Below are positions 1-11,800 of a DNA stretch of 64,000 nt, piece after piece (within the stretch, counting starts at the first letter, position 1; the number at the start of each line of letters is the position of its first letter). Where the stretch lies: the NCBI GenBank assembly GCA_025060505.1, contig JANXBU010000001.1:124001-188000 (forward strand), read 5' to 3'. The DNA is from Candidatus Calescibacterium sp. Its GTDB lineage: Bacteria > Calescibacteriota > Calescibacteriia > Calescibacteriales > Calescibacteriaceae. The position numbers and the translations under genes were made by a program. The notes under the pieces are model-generated. The model ran no database searches, was not told the origin of the DNA, and saw nothing but the letters and a program-made list of their open reading frames with translations.

Positions 1-2
1 AT

Positions 3-1922
3 ATACTTTTCAGATGGGGGGATACACAAGCTGCGGAATTTGTTTATAGGGAAGCATATATTTTGGACAAAAAAAACAAAGAAGCTCTCAGGAAACTGAT
101 AATATCAAAAGCAGAAAATCTGTCTGGTGATTTTTATGAGTTTCTTAAACTTTTACCTAAGGAGGAAATTGATTCTGAAATAAACTACTATCACGGAAAA
201 TATATTCTGAAGAAAGAGAAGAAGCCCAGAGAGGCTTGCGATATTTTTGATTCTGTTAGAAGAGAATCTGATTATTTTCCTAAGGCTTCTTATATGTGTG
301 GTGCAGCTATGTTGATCTTGGGTGATAGAGATGAAGCAATGAGAAGATTTCAAAATGCGTATTCTTTTTCCAAAGAAGGAGATAAACTAAAAGAATTCTC
401 TCAGGTAGCAATAGCAAGAATATACTCTGATGTAGGGAGATTCCAAGACGCGCTACCTTACTATCTCAGTATAACAAAGGATTCTCCATTGTTCTACGAG
501 GCAAAATATGAGACATGTTGGATCCTTTTTTCACTTGAAAGGTATAATGAAGTTTCCGATTGTATTGAATATTTCAAAGGTGTAAAGAAATCTTATTTCA
601 CAAAGAGACTCGAGATCCTTGAAGCTTTCCTTTATATGAATGTTGATCTCGTTAGAGCTTTTCTCATATTTACCGCTATCTCAGATTATTCTGAGATGTT
701 TCTTTCAAAAATTATTGAAACTCAGAATATGGATCCACGCTTCTGGAAGAGAGATTCAATAAAGTATTTTTCTTCAATTGAACCCGATATAAAGTCTTGG
801 TTAGATTTCTTCCCGGAATACAAAATGTATAAGGATAGGAAAGAGTATATATTGAGTTTGAAAAAAGAAATCGACGAGGCTCTTGTTCAAATTGAGAGGT
901 TGAAAAGTGTTTCTGTTATAGTTGCAGATAGAACAATAAAAAGATATTTCGAATCTCTGTACAATATTCAGTCAAAGATTCATAACATTTTGTCTTCATT
1001 TGTTATGAGATCTGCACAACCAGATGAACGGCACTTGGTATTGAGCCTTTTTTCTGTTTTTGAAGAACTTAAAAATATAGACTTCAAAACTCGTGAAATG
1101 GCGGCCATTGCTTCACTGAACATACACAAGGTCGCATCAGAAAAAGAATTTAAAAACTGGGAGAAAAAATACAATGTTTATAACGAATCTCTGAAATCTG
1201 TTATGTCTGAGTTAGATAGGGTTGTTGATTTCCAGAAGAAGAATTCTGAGTATATAACAAAGATGGTCAAAATTCTTTCATCAAAGTATGATGGTGTAAA
1301 TCCTGTTTTATCTGACTTTATTTCTCTTTACGGTGAATCAAATAATTTGTTCATTGATTACTCTAATTTATGGAAAGAGATAATATATACGGTTATAAAG
1401 TATGTTGAGGTTCAAGAGAAAAAGCTCAAGGGGGCAAGATCTGTTCTGGATAATTTCCTGGATTACCTTGAGACTTTTGAGGGGTCGTTTATGAGATATA
1501 TCTTTCTTTTCCTGGTAAGAAACGAAGTTCTGAAGACCTACGCTCTGGCTCGCTATGGATTCATTGAAACAGCTTGGGTTATGAAAGAAAGAGAATCAGA
1601 TATACTAGATAAATTACATATACTGAGACTTGAAGAGGAAAACAATCTGAGAGATAAATTTTCAAGTTTTTCGGAAGAAATAAAATCAATAAGTATAAAG
1701 GAAGTTCAGGGTAAGGGTGATAGTTCATTTGAATTGGAATCTTCAAAGGCTCTAAACTACATAGATGAGGTAGATAAAATGATGTCAGAATCGCTCAAAA
1801 TGATGCTCAAGGTAGGTGCAACTACCTGGAAGGAACCAGAAAAAACAATTCAGGAACTTATAGAAGAAAAAGAAAGGGAAAAGAGGAAGATTTTGGAAAA
1901 ATTTGAGGGTTTCGGTAAATAG
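3..1922 (+). CDS. TPR-repeat protein, 5' end lies outside the window
   Basis: The listed ORF begins at a TTG (63), but the frame is open to the window edge (LFRWGDTQAAEFVYREAYILDKKN...), itself TPR-like. The stop overlaps closely with the next gene. Confidence 0.7.
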   Translation: MLFRWGDTQAAEFVYREAYILDKKNKEALRKLIISKAENLSGDFYEFLKLLPKEEIDSEINYYHGKYILKKEKKPREACDIFDSVRRESDYFPKASYMCGAAMLILGDRDEAMRRFQNAYSFSKEGDKLKEFSQVAIARIYSDVGRFQDALPYYLSITKDSPLFYEAKYETCWILFSLERYNEVSDCIEYFKGVKKSYFTKRLEILEAFLYMNVDLVRAFLIFTAISDYSEMFLSKIIETQNMDPRFWKRDSIKYFSSIEPDIKSWLDFFPEYKMYKDRKEYILSLKKEIDEALVQIERLKSVSVIVADRTIKRYFESLYNIQSKIHNILSSFVMRSAQPDERHLVLSLFSVFEELKNIDFKTREMAAIASLNIHKVASEKEFKNWEKKYNVYNESLKSVMSELDRVVDFQKKNSEYITKMVKILSSKYDGVNPVLSDFISLYGESNNLFIDYSNLWKEIIYTVIKYVEVQEKKLKGARSVLDNFLDYLETFEGSFMRYIFLFLVRNEVLKTYALARYGFIETAWVMKERESDILDKLHILRLEEENNLRDKFSSFSEEIKSISIKEVQGKGDSSFELESSKALNYIDEVDKMMSESLKMMLKVGATTWKEPEKTIQELIEEKEREKRKILEKFEGFGK

Positions 1923-1924
1923 CT

Positions 1925-4900
1925 ATGAGGTGGAAAATAAAGAGAATAGGTTTGGCTATAAATACTTTTTCGTTTTGGCTTATTTCTTTTTCTCTTTCCT
2001 CTTATCTATATGCTCAGAATACAAATATGCTAACATCACCTGTAAGCTCAAAGAGAGTTACAAACCCTTATGAAAGACTTTCAGCTGGAATAAGAAACTA
2101 TATATCTGTCTATGCTTTTGAACCTGCTGACTTTATTACGAGGAAAATGGAGTACGATGTTATTCAGATTTTTGTTCAGAGATTTGACAAGATGAAATCA
2201 ATAATGCAAGAGATTTTGGAGTCAAAGTTATTTTCAGAAACTGTTCGTATTTCTTCATTTTTTTCAGACAAAATGAAACCGTTTGCAGAGCTTGAAGATA
2301 TGAGAAGAGCTGAACTTCTAACTGCTCTTCAGAACTACCTGAAAACTTTCCCGGACTCCCCTTTAACTCCATACGCTATTTTAAGGTATGCAGAGCTTCT
2401 TTATGAAAAGTTAAGCTACGAGTATATAGTAAATTACGAAAAAGCTATGCTTGAGGGAAGTCCGGTACCACAGAAGGATTTTTCATCTGTTATAAAAATA
2501 TATGAAGATTTCTTGAAAAAATATCCGAACTTTCCAAGAAGAGATGCTGTCTTGTATCTGGCTGGATATGTTCTTGAAGAGATGGGTGAATCTATGGAGG
2601 CTGTTGAAAAGTATTTTGAACCGCTTGCGAAAATAAGAATATCTCAGTTCGCACCAGAAGCAGCAATGCGAGCAGGGGAGTTCTGGTTTAATGCGGGAGA
2701 CCTTGATAGGGCAGAAGAGTTCTACATAGTTGTTCTTGACTTTCCAAAGCATCCACTTTATTCAAAAGCTCTTTTCAAGCTAGCATGGACATACTACCGT
2801 AAGGGTGATTACGAACTTGCTATAGATTACTTTTCTGAAGCTATAAATATGAGTGGGGAAGAAGAGAAAAAAACTGGCGTTGTTCAAGAAGCTGTTGATT
2901 ATCTCATTGCATCTATTGTTGAAATAGGTGGTTTCAACAAGGTGAATAAAGATCTCCAAGATAAAGCTGTTTCCGCTGTTCAGAGAGCCTACGGACTGGA
3001 ACCGGAAGGAGTTATGCAGATGATACTTGAAACCGAAGGTAGGACATATTTTGATCAGGGTAAATATCAGGAAGCAATAATTTCTTTCAAATCTGTGGTT
3101 GATAAATTCTATACTCATCCTCGCTCTGTGATTTCTGCATTCGGTATTTATGATTCTTTGAAAAAACTTGGAGATATAGAGGGGGCCTCTGATTGGATAG
3201 TCAAAGTTTCTCAAAGATGGGGACCAAAGTCTCAATGGGCACAGCTCAATCCTCAAGAGTACGCGAAGAATAAAGATAAAATAGAGAACCAGCTTCTTGA
3301 AGTCTCTCGATACTTTCACGCTAAAGGGAATTTAGACAAAGCTCTTGAGTCTTATATGTTGTTCCTTGATCTGTTTCCTTCAAGTGAATTTTCCGCAGAG
3401 GTTCAATTTCTGACAGCAGAGCTATATTTCTCAAAAAATGATTATGTAAATGCTTACAAGTATTACAAAGCTAATGTTGAAAACACGGTTGTAAGACAAA
3501 ACAAATTTCTCATAGATTCAGCTTGGAATATGGTTCTTTCAGCTGACAAAGCCATTCAGGCCGGTATAAAAGAAGCTCCTGAGCTACTCAAAGAAGCATC
3601 TTTTATGTACGAAAGACTGTTTCCTATGGATAGAAGAGTTCCTATTGCTCTTTATAAAGCAGCTCAAGTGCTTGGAAGAGAAGGTAAATCACAAGATGCG
3701 CTCGCTATACTTGAAAAGTTGGTTGAAAGGTATCCGGGTTCCGAGGTTGTTGCAGATTCCATGTTGGAAATCATAAAGGTTTATCTTGATATGGGAGAAC
3801 TTGAAAAAGTTTTCCTATTCTCGCTTTCAGCTAGAAAAAGAAGAGATATTTTGAAGGAGCAAGATATAGCCTATGTAAATGATCTTGGATCAAAAGCTTT
3901 GTTTAAAATAGCCAAGAGATATGAAGAGCAGAAAAACTATAAGGAAGCTGTTTCAAAATATCTTGAACTTATAAGTCTCTTCCCTCAATCTGATCTTGTG
4001 GATGATTGTCTCTACAACATAATAATGATAAAGAATGAAGAAAAGGTTTACAATGACGTTGTTACCTTATCTAAGCTTTTTATAGATAGTTTTCCGAAAT
4101 CTGATTTTCTCTTTGATGTTATTTATGTTAGGGCAATAGCCTTAGCAAATTTGTTTTACTTTGAGGATGCAATATCTACATACAAGGATATAATATCTCG
4201 CCTTGAGATTAAGAAGAAAGAGAAAACGCTTTCTGATATAGATAAAGATATATACAAGAGTTCCATAAGAGCTCTGATGAATATACATGCAGGTCTTGGG
4301 AGATTTGATGAAGCTTCTCAGTGGGTTTTGAAATATTATCAAGAATTTGGTGCTGAAGAACAGAATCCAGAATCATATATAATTTTAGCTGCGGACTACT
4401 ACAGCAATGCGGGAAACTACAAGAGAATGGTAGAGCTTCTTGAAGAATTTATAAATAGAACAAGACAGAAAACAAAAAGAAAATATACTCCAGAGATAAT
4501 TCAGGCAATCCATAGAATAGCGAGGGTATATAAGATGGATCTTGATAAATCTAAGGATAAATCTGCTCTTTTGAAGAAATATGAGGAACTATTATCTGAG
4601 ATAATAAAGGGAGGAAAGGAGGTTCCAGATAAAACTCTGATAGTAAATGCTTATTCGGAGGCTCTGTTTTATTTTGCTCAGAAAACTTTTGAGGAGTACA
4701 AAAAAATACGATTTGAAAAAAGAGATAACAAAAAGCAACTTCAAGATAAGCTTAAAAAGAAAGGAGATATGGCAAAGAAGGTAGAGGCAGAGATGATGGA
4801 GATAGCAAAGCTTAGAGACCCATATTGGTCTTTCGCCGCGCTTTACTATGCAGGTGAAACATACAGAGAGTTTGCCAACATGTTTATTGAAGCTCCAATA

Positions 4901-5371
4901 CCAGCAGAAATAGAAGCAATTAGAGACCCAGAAGAGAGGGAGATGTATATTGCCGTGTATAGAGAAGAGCTTGAAAAACAGGCTTTTCCTCTTGAAGATA
5001 GTGCTCTCAAATTATTTTCTTCTTCAATAGAAAGAATAAAGGAGCTTGGAGTTAGAAATGAATGGACAGCAGCTATATTCAAGGCTCTAAAAGCGATAGA
5101 CCCTCTCGCACCAGTTGAAGTAGAAGATGATAGAACAGCTGATTTGGATATTGTTGTCTCTATGAGTTCAGATAAAATACCACCTATAAAGGAAGAAAGA
5201 AAAAGTATGATAGCTGTTGCAGCAGATCAAAATATAAACATTTTGAATTTGGTTCAGTTTGACCCTCTGAAAGATTACCTCACTTCTGTTATTGTGAGAG
5301 ATGTTTTTACTCCTTCTTTTTCTTACTATTCTTCTGATCAAAGATTTCAATTTATAAATCCGAATTTCTGA
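1925..5371 (+). CDS. Large exported TPR protein (YfiO/YbgF-like repeats)
   Basis: 1148 aa with an N-terminal hydrophobic signal (FSFWLISFSLSSYLYAQ) and many TPR-like motifs such as YEEQKNYKEAVSKYLELISLFPQSD. Confidence 0.8.
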   Translation: MRWKIKRIGLAINTFSFWLISFSLSSYLYAQNTNMLTSPVSSKRVTNPYERLSAGIRNYISVYAFEPADFITRKMEYDVIQIFVQRFDKMKSIMQEILESKLFSETVRISSFFSDKMKPFAELEDMRRAELLTALQNYLKTFPDSPLTPYAILRYAELLYEKLSYEYIVNYEKAMLEGSPVPQKDFSSVIKIYEDFLKKYPNFPRRDAVLYLAGYVLEEMGESMEAVEKYFEPLAKIRISQFAPEAAMRAGEFWFNAGDLDRAEEFYIVVLDFPKHPLYSKALFKLAWTYYRKGDYELAIDYFSEAINMSGEEEKKTGVVQEAVDYLIASIVEIGGFNKVNKDLQDKAVSAVQRAYGLEPEGVMQMILETEGRTYFDQGKYQEAIISFKSVVDKFYTHPRSVISAFGIYDSLKKLGDIEGASDWIVKVSQRWGPKSQWAQLNPQEYAKNKDKIENQLLEVSRYFHAKGNLDKALESYMLFLDLFPSSEFSAEVQFLTAELYFSKNDYVNAYKYYKANVENTVVRQNKFLIDSAWNMVLSADKAIQAGIKEAPELLKEASFMYERLFPMDRRVPIALYKAAQVLGREGKSQDALAILEKLVERYPGSEVVADSMLEIIKVYLDMGELEKVFLFSLSARKRRDILKEQDIAYVNDLGSKALFKIAKRYEEQKNYKEAVSKYLELISLFPQSDLVDDCLYNIIMIKNEEKVYNDVVTLSKLFIDSFPKSDFLFDVIYVRAIALANLFYFEDAISTYKDIISRLEIKKKEKTLSDIDKDIYKSSIRALMNIHAGLGRFDEASQWVLKYYQEFGAEEQNPESYIILAADYYSNAGNYKRMVELLEEFINRTRQKTKRKYTPEIIQAIHRIARVYKMDLDKSKDKSALLKKYEELLSEIIKGGKEVPDKTLIVNAYSEALFYFAQKTFEEYKKIRFEKRDNKKQLQDKLKKKGDMAKKVEAEMMEIAKLRDPYWSFAALYYAGETYREFANMFIEAPIPAEIEAIRDPEEREMYIAVYREELEKQAFPLEDSALKLFSSSIERIKELGVRNEWTAAIFKALKAIDPLAPVEVEDDRTADLDIVVSMSSDKIPPIKEERKSMIAVAADQNINILNLVQFDPLKDYLTSVIVRDVFTPSFSYYSSDQRFQFINPNF

Positions 5372-5398
5372 TTTTATATTGTTTTTGAGAAATTTGTG

Positions 5399-7231
5399 AT
5401 GGAAGATTTTAAAATTTTAATAGTGAAAACAGTAGTAAAAACATTTGTAATAAACTTCTTTCTAGTATTACTTTTATCGTGTTCCTCTAAAAGAGTTGAA
5501 AATTCTATAGTTCAGAGTTCAATTCAGATACAAAATTCCTCACAGAAAGGTTCGTTGTTGAGTAAGGATGTTAAGAATAGTAGTAAGGCTAAAATAGATG
5601 TCTATGAAATAGAAAATAGGTATCACGATAAGACTACTTCTTTTTCTCTCAGGAACGGATGGCAGGTGGAAATTTTTGAACCACAAATTCTTGATTCATA
5701 TACCTTTGAAGAACAAGAAGAAGATAAAGAAATATATGAGATCGATAAGGTCTTTTCTGATATATTGACGCAAGATAATTTTCCGGATCTTCTTACTAAA
5801 TTTAGAGATTGGTTCGTAGATGGATACGGAAGGTATAATATACCAGTGGAGATAAACCAGTATGTTGAATACTATATTTATCTTTTCACTGAGACAAAGT
5901 TCAGGCAACACTATGAGAAGTGGCTTTCAAGGTACTTTTTGTATTCTGGAATTATAAGAAAGATTCTTGTTTCCTACGGCATGCCGGATGACTTGGTTTT
6001 TGTCGCGATGGCAGAATCTGGTTTTTCTAACAGAGCTGTTTCTCCTATGGGAGCGGTTGGTCCGTGGCAATTTATATATGGCACCGGTGTGAGGTACGGA
6101 CTTAGAATAGATGAGTGGATTGATGAAAGAAGAGATATTATTCTTTCTACCATAGCTGCTATTAACTATTTGAAGGATCTGTATGATATGTTTGGAGATT
6201 GGTATTTAGCTTGGGCTGCATACAATGCTGGAGAAAGAAGGATAGAAAAAGCGATAAAAAGAGTCAGAAGTAAAAACTTCTGGGATCTCCTGAAAAAAAG
6301 AGCTATACCAAGAGAGACTGCTGGATATGTTCCAAAAATAATAGCACTTTCCATAATAACTAAGAATCTCGAAAAGTTCGGATTTAAGAAAGAAGATTAT
6401 TATCAAACGCCAATAGAAATGGAGCAAGTTGTAGTTCCTTTTCAAATTGATATATTCTCAATCGCTCGACTTTGTAATTGCTCGGTTGAAGATGTCTATA
6501 ATATGAATCCTCATCTGAAACATCCGGTCACTCCTCCTTATGAGACGAGATTAAATGTTCCAAAAGGAAGTGCAAAATCTCTTCAAGAGAAGATCAACTT
6601 CATATCAGAGAATTTTATAACAGAGTATAACAAATATTACAACCTTGGATTCTATCCAGTTGCAAATGAGGTTTTTTCAAAAAAAGTTATCGCAGGTGTT
6701 TTGCATATAAAAACGAAAAAGGAAATACACAATACTTTGCTTGATGATTTCTTTGATGTATCAGATGAATTTGATGATTCAGAATTCATCGCGCCAGCTG
6801 ATGAAACCATCAAAATTCCTATTGAGGTTTATGTAAGAGAGTTTATAACTTACAGAATTAAAAAGAAAGATAGTATTTTTAAGATTTCAAGTAGATTTGG
6901 TGTTAAGGTTCAAGATATTTTAAAGATGAATAACCTTGCTAGTATCAAATCTATAAAACCAGGGATGGTTATAAAGATTCCTACCTCCTCTGTTGCTTAT
7001 AGGAGAGATGATACAAAGAGAAACAATCCTGTACAAAAAGTTAGTACTCGTAGGACACCCGGGAGCAAAAATAATTCTATGGTTGTTCATGTAGTTAAGA
7101 GGGGAGAAACTTTATCTCACATATCAAAAAAGTATGGAGTAGATGAGCAGAGAATAAAAAAGGTAAATAGAATGAAGAGTTCAAAGCTTTATCAGGGGCA
7201 GAAAATATATATTCCGGTAAGAGCTCTGTAA
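5399..7231 (+). CDS. Membrane-bound lytic murein transglycosylase D-like, with C-terminal LysM domains
   Basis: Lipobox LLLSCSS; SLT signature MAESGFSNRAVSPMGAVGPWQFI...WAAYNAGERRI; LysM-like YRIKKKDSIFKISSRFGV... and HVVKRGETLSHISKKYGV... Confidence 0.9.
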   Translation: MEDFKILIVKTVVKTFVINFFLVLLLSCSSKRVENSIVQSSIQIQNSSQKGSLLSKDVKNSSKAKIDVYEIENRYHDKTTSFSLRNGWQVEIFEPQILDSYTFEEQEEDKEIYEIDKVFSDILTQDNFPDLLTKFRDWFVDGYGRYNIPVEINQYVEYYIYLFTETKFRQHYEKWLSRYFLYSGIIRKILVSYGMPDDLVFVAMAESGFSNRAVSPMGAVGPWQFIYGTGVRYGLRIDEWIDERRDIILSTIAAINYLKDLYDMFGDWYLAWAAYNAGERRIEKAIKRVRSKNFWDLLKKRAIPRETAGYVPKIIALSIITKNLEKFGFKKEDYYQTPIEMEQVVVPFQIDIFSIARLCNCSVEDVYNMNPHLKHPVTPPYETRLNVPKGSAKSLQEKINFISENFITEYNKYYNLGFYPVANEVFSKKVIAGVLHIKTKKEIHNTLLDDFFDVSDEFDDSEFIAPADETIKIPIEVYVREFITYRIKKKDSIFKISSRFGVKVQDILKMNNLASIKSIKPGMVIKIPTSSVAYRRDDTKRNNPVQKVSTRRTPGSKNNSMVVHVVKRGETLSHISKKYGVDEQRIKKVNRMKSSKLYQGQKIYIPVRAL

Positions 7232-7337
7232 TATAACAAAAATAACAAAATTTGTCAATCCATTTGAAACTACGGATTAGTTTTCAGGATACAACGCAAG
7301 AACATAACAATAAATTTTTTACTTTTTAAACAGAAAA

Positions 7338-7383
7338 ATATGCAATATTCATTTTTATTAATATGCAATATTCATTTTTATTT
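7338..7383. repeat. 23-bp tandem duplication (22/23)
   Basis: ATATGCAATATTCATTTTTATTA / ATATGCAATATTCATTTTTATTT. Confidence 0.95.
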
Positions 7384-7385
7384 AT

Positions 7386-7814
7386 GTGATACAAGTTATG
7401 CGTCCTCCTATGAAAGTTTTGTCAGCCAATGGTGATATTCTTGAAGTTTGTCATCCATCCGGTGGATGTTATGTTTGTAAAAGTGGTTTTTTCGGATATT
7501 ATGATAAGTCTAACAAAAGATCTTTCTTTGATTTCACATTTCTCAAAGAGCATCAGGGGCCACCGGGATATGCGCACGGAGGTTATATAGCTTTGTTTTT
7601 AGATGAGGTTATGAGCTTTGCAACTTATGATTATTTCCCCGCTCTTTTAGGAAAAATGGAGATTTATTATAAAAAGTCGGTTCCTCTTGGAAATAAAGTC
7701 TTGTTTGAAGCAAAGCTTGTAAAGGTTGAAAGAAAAAAAATCATTGTTGAGGGTTCAATAACATATAATCGAGAAACTCTTGTAAAATCCAGTGGTATTT
7801 ATGTGAGAATTTGA
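7386..7814 (+). CDS. Hotdog-fold thioesterase (PaaI-like)
   Basis: GPPGYAHGGYIALFLDEVMSFA...KMEIYYKKSVPLGNKVLFEAKLV typical of PaaI thioesterases; GTG start, with alternative ATG at 7398. Confidence 0.7.
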   Translation: MIQVMRPPMKVLSANGDILEVCHPSGGCYVCKSGFFGYYDKSNKRSFFDFTFLKEHQGPPGYAHGGYIALFLDEVMSFATYDYFPALLGKMEIYYKKSVPLGNKVLFEAKLVKVERKKIIVEGSITYNRETLVKSSGIYVRI

Positions 7815-7865
7815 TCAATTACCAGATTTGTACTACATTTAAATTCTCTGACTAAATTTCCAAGA

Positions 7866-8801
7866 ATGAAAGAGCTGCTCAAAGTTGAGAAATTGACAAT
7901 ATCATTTGCAGATAGGAAGGTTGTTGAAGATGTTAGTTTTTCTGTTTATGAAGGAGAAATTCTTGGAATAGTTGGTGAGTCTGGATCTGGTAAGACCATT
8001 ACATCTCTTTCTGTTATCAGAATGACTCCTGAAAGTGCAAAGGTTGAGGGTTCAGTAATTTTTAACGGAAAGGAAATAATGAAGCTCCCGGAGGAAGAAA
8101 TAAGAAAAATAAGGGGTAAAGAAATATCTCTTATTACTCAAAATCCTCACTCTGCGTTTAACCCTGTTTTTAAAGTCGGTTATCAAGTTGTAGAGCCTGT
8201 GCTAATACACTATGGTGTATCACCAAAACAAGCAAAGAAACAAGCTATGGAGGTTTTTGTAAAACTCGGTATATCTGAACCGGAAATTAGACTAAACAGT
8301 TATCCGCACGAGCTTTCCGGTGGTATGAAGCAGAGGGCAGTAATATCTATAGCTATATTAACCGGTTCAAAGTTAATAATAGCAGATGAACCAACAACTG
8401 CTCTTGATCCAACAATAGCTTCACAGATACTGAAACTTCTCAGGAACCTTGTTGAAGAAACCAAGAAATCTATTATTTTTATATCACATGATATATCTGC
8501 TGTTGGATGGATATCTGACAGAATAGCTGTGATGTATGGAGGATGGATAGTTGAAATCGGTAAGTCAAAAGATATTTTAAATAAACCTTTTCACCCATAT
8601 ACTAAAGCACTAATAGAGGCAATACCGGGTAGAAAAATTAAACCAAAACCTATTCCTGGTTCCCCTCTTGATATAAACTGGAAGGGTTGTAGGTTTGCTA
8701 AAAGGTGTGAATTCGCAAGAACAGATTGCTTCGAAAAAAACATAGATGTGAAAACATTCGATTCAAGATCTGTAAGATGTCTTTATCCGCTAATCCAATG
8801 A
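7866..8801 (+). CDS. Oligopeptide/dipeptide ABC transporter ATP-binding protein (DppD/OppD type)
   Basis: Walker A GESGSGKT, signature LSGGMKQR, Walker B LIIADEPT, and the Cys-containing OppC-type C-terminus GCRFAKRCEFARTDC. Confidence 0.9.
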   Translation: MKELLKVEKLTISFADRKVVEDVSFSVYEGEILGIVGESGSGKTITSLSVIRMTPESAKVEGSVIFNGKEIMKLPEEEIRKIRGKEISLITQNPHSAFNPVFKVGYQVVEPVLIHYGVSPKQAKKQAMEVFVKLGISEPEIRLNSYPHELSGGMKQRAVISIAILTGSKLIIADEPTTALDPTIASQILKLLRNLVEETKKSIIFISHDISAVGWISDRIAVMYGGWIVEIGKSKDILNKPFHPYTKALIEAIPGRKIKPKPIPGSPLDINWKGCRFAKRCEFARTDCFEKNIDVKTFDSRSVRCLYPLIQ

Positions 8802-8857
8802 AGTTTTTAAACAGTAAGATCTGTTTTGCTAACTAACTATTTTAAAATAAATAATAT

Positions 8858-11800
8858 ATGAAGGAAAAGATTCCAAAATCAGTTATTATTATATGGCTGA
8901 TAACTGCTATAGCTATATTCTTGTCTGTAATTTCTCTGATTGGTGTTATAATATCCAGGAGTGAAAAAATCAAAAAAAATATGCTTGAAAAAATTCGTGA
9001 ATATGGATTTTATATTCAAGATTTTTCTTTTGATCTTTTCCCTGCTTCCGATGGGTTTTATGCTTATCTTAAATCTGTAACATCAGATAATTTCAGTTTT
9101 GATTCTCTGACTTTTTCTCCAAGAAAAATATCGGTGGAAAATCTGAGAATAGGTTTTTTATCCTGTACTTATTGTGAATTGTTTCCGGGGATCAGAACAT
9201 TTCTGAAAGCAAGAGAACTTAGCATATTAATAAAATCAGAAAGGGGAGGCAAAATTGATCTTACACCTGTTTGTAAGGTAAAGAGTTTATCAAGATATAA
9301 ATTTTTAACTTCTTTCATTCCTCTTTCTTTGGTTTTTGATTTTTATGAATCATCAATTTATGTAGACGATGTTCACATTTTATTCAGAAAAGGTAGAAGT
9401 GAGGTATCTTTGAGAAATCTCAATGTAATTTCTGATTATTCCTTGGATGTTGGAGAAAATAGGGTTACAGGGAATATTCAACTTACATTTGATCCGATTT
9501 TTCTCCAAGGAATTGGGGAACTTAGATTAGGCTCACCTGTTGATGCATCAGGAAGATACAATATCTCTTTTTGCGATGGATCTCAACTGGATATAGCTTA
9601 TTCGTTAGATTTTAAGACAGACCTGAATTTTCTTTCCGAGAAAATAGGAAACAAAATATCCTCTGATTCAACTTTTTCTGTATTCGGAAATTTTTCAATA
9701 CTTGAGAATGGAGATATCAAGACCTCGGGAGATCTGAGAGGCAATTTGAAGAATCTGAGTTTTTCTGATCAGAATTTTGGAAATTTTATTCTTGACTTCT
9801 CATTTAACTACGATTCGGATGGTTTGAAGTTTTCTGGAAGAACTCAATCTGAGTATATATCGGAACTTCTTGTTGAAGGAATTTATAGTAATTCAAAATC
9901 AAAAGGTAATCAGTGGAATATAAATTTTACGGGGAAATTTGATCTTGGTAATATACCTTTCGTTGATAGGATATACGGAAAAATATTTGCAAGTGGTAAT
10001 TTATCTTTACCAAAGATAAATTTGAAATCAAATTTGAATATATCTAATTTCTCCTATGATACAATAAGGTTTAACTCAGCACAGGGAAATATTAGGTGGT
10101 CTGGTCGTAATAATATAGATTTTGTTTTCAATATAAACAACATTGGAGCTAATGTTAATTGGAAGGGAAAATTTGATGCAAATAAAATCAGGTTGAAATC
10201 ACAGGCTTCATTTTTAGGATCCTCTCTCATGAATTTGCTCGGTATTCTTAATGTAAGCTTACCAATAGATGGAACTGCGGATGGAAATATTTCTATTGAT
10301 CTTCTTAAAGATAATGTTATTGTTTTGGGAAATGTTGTATCTTACAGAAATTTTGCTTTTGGTGAAAAAATAGCTTGTGTATCTTCCGATATCTTTGCCA
10401 ATGTTAATCTGAAAAACGGAGAAATTTCTGTTTCTGTGAAGGGAGTTGGGGCAGAGAGAGAATCTTTTTGTGCTTCAAAATTACCTCAATCATATGATAA
10501 TTCTATGGTTTATTTTGACTTATCTCTTGATAGTGAGACTTTTGGAATTTCTATATCTGGTATATATGATCTTTCTTATTTTGATATGTTGAATATACCT
10601 CTTAGGGGTAAGGCAAAGTTTGATGGTTTGGTATCTGGTAATTTGAAAGGAAAAACAAATATCAACGGTCAAATCGGCCTGGAGTCAAGTGATGTTGAAT
10701 TTGTTCAATATCCTATAAGTTCCTCTTGTATATATGGTAAGATTTTAATTTCAGATGAAGCTGTTCGATTTGAAGGAGAATCTTGCGAGGGGTTCAGTAT
10801 CTCTTCGTCTTATTCGCTTAATAAATCAGACCTTTTTGTCTCGATTTCAAAAGGAGAAACATTTGTGAACATAATGAATGGCGACATTTCTGGTAAAGGT
10901 AGGCTAGAGGATATATCAAAAGTTATCAGAAATCTTGGGGATAATATCGGACAATTCGATTTCAGTTATAATCTGGAAAGAAAAGACGGTAGGGTTCTTG
11001 TAAAATCTCAAAGATTCTCGTTAGAAAATCTTACATTTGAGAACTTAGATTTCTCTGGAGATATAAAGGATAATACGATGTCTTTTTCTGTATCTGGTCT
11101 TTATTCCGGAGATAAGTTTTGGGGCTCAGGCAATTACAGTATAGCTTCAGGAAAGATTCATTCAAATTTCTACCTCCAGAATTTTGCTGGTATTCCTTTA
11201 GATGGGAGTTTGTTGGTTTCTGGTTCTATAGATAAACCGTACATTTCTGGAAACTTCAGAGTTAAGAACATTGAGCTATCAGATGATAAAATAGAGATCT
11301 TGTTTGAAAGGGAGCAGGGAGGAAGAGTTGATGAAGAGGTTGTTCAGAAAGAAAGAACCACCGGAACTTTGAACATAAAAATCGATCTACAAGAGATAAT
11401 ATACAGGGGACCTTTTATGAATCTGAATCTTGATGGAGTGCTTTATGTTGTAGGTAATCTTGATGATCCTACAATATTTGGTATCTTTGATATAAAAGAT
11501 GGAACTTTCAGTTTGGCGGATACTGAATTTTCAAAAATAAGAGGCGTAGCATTTTTAAGAGGGAAAAGCATATTCGTTAATATTTCTGCTTCAACAGATG
11601 TGATAACATTTGAAGGAGATAAATATCTTGTTCAGTTGAGAATGATCGGGGATCTGAAATCTCCAAAGGTTTATTTGTTTTCTACGCCTCAGGTTTCGCA
11701 AGCAGATATAGTTTGTATTCTTGCTATGTACAGGAGATGTGATTCCCTTGATGAGTTCAACAAGATAATGTCATCTTTAATTTATAGAAACTTCTCACTC

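Noticed and set aside
2780-3319. 179-aa minus-strand ORF
   Set aside because: Antisense to the large TPR gene, which has clear repeats; composition is low-complexity and there is no family signal.
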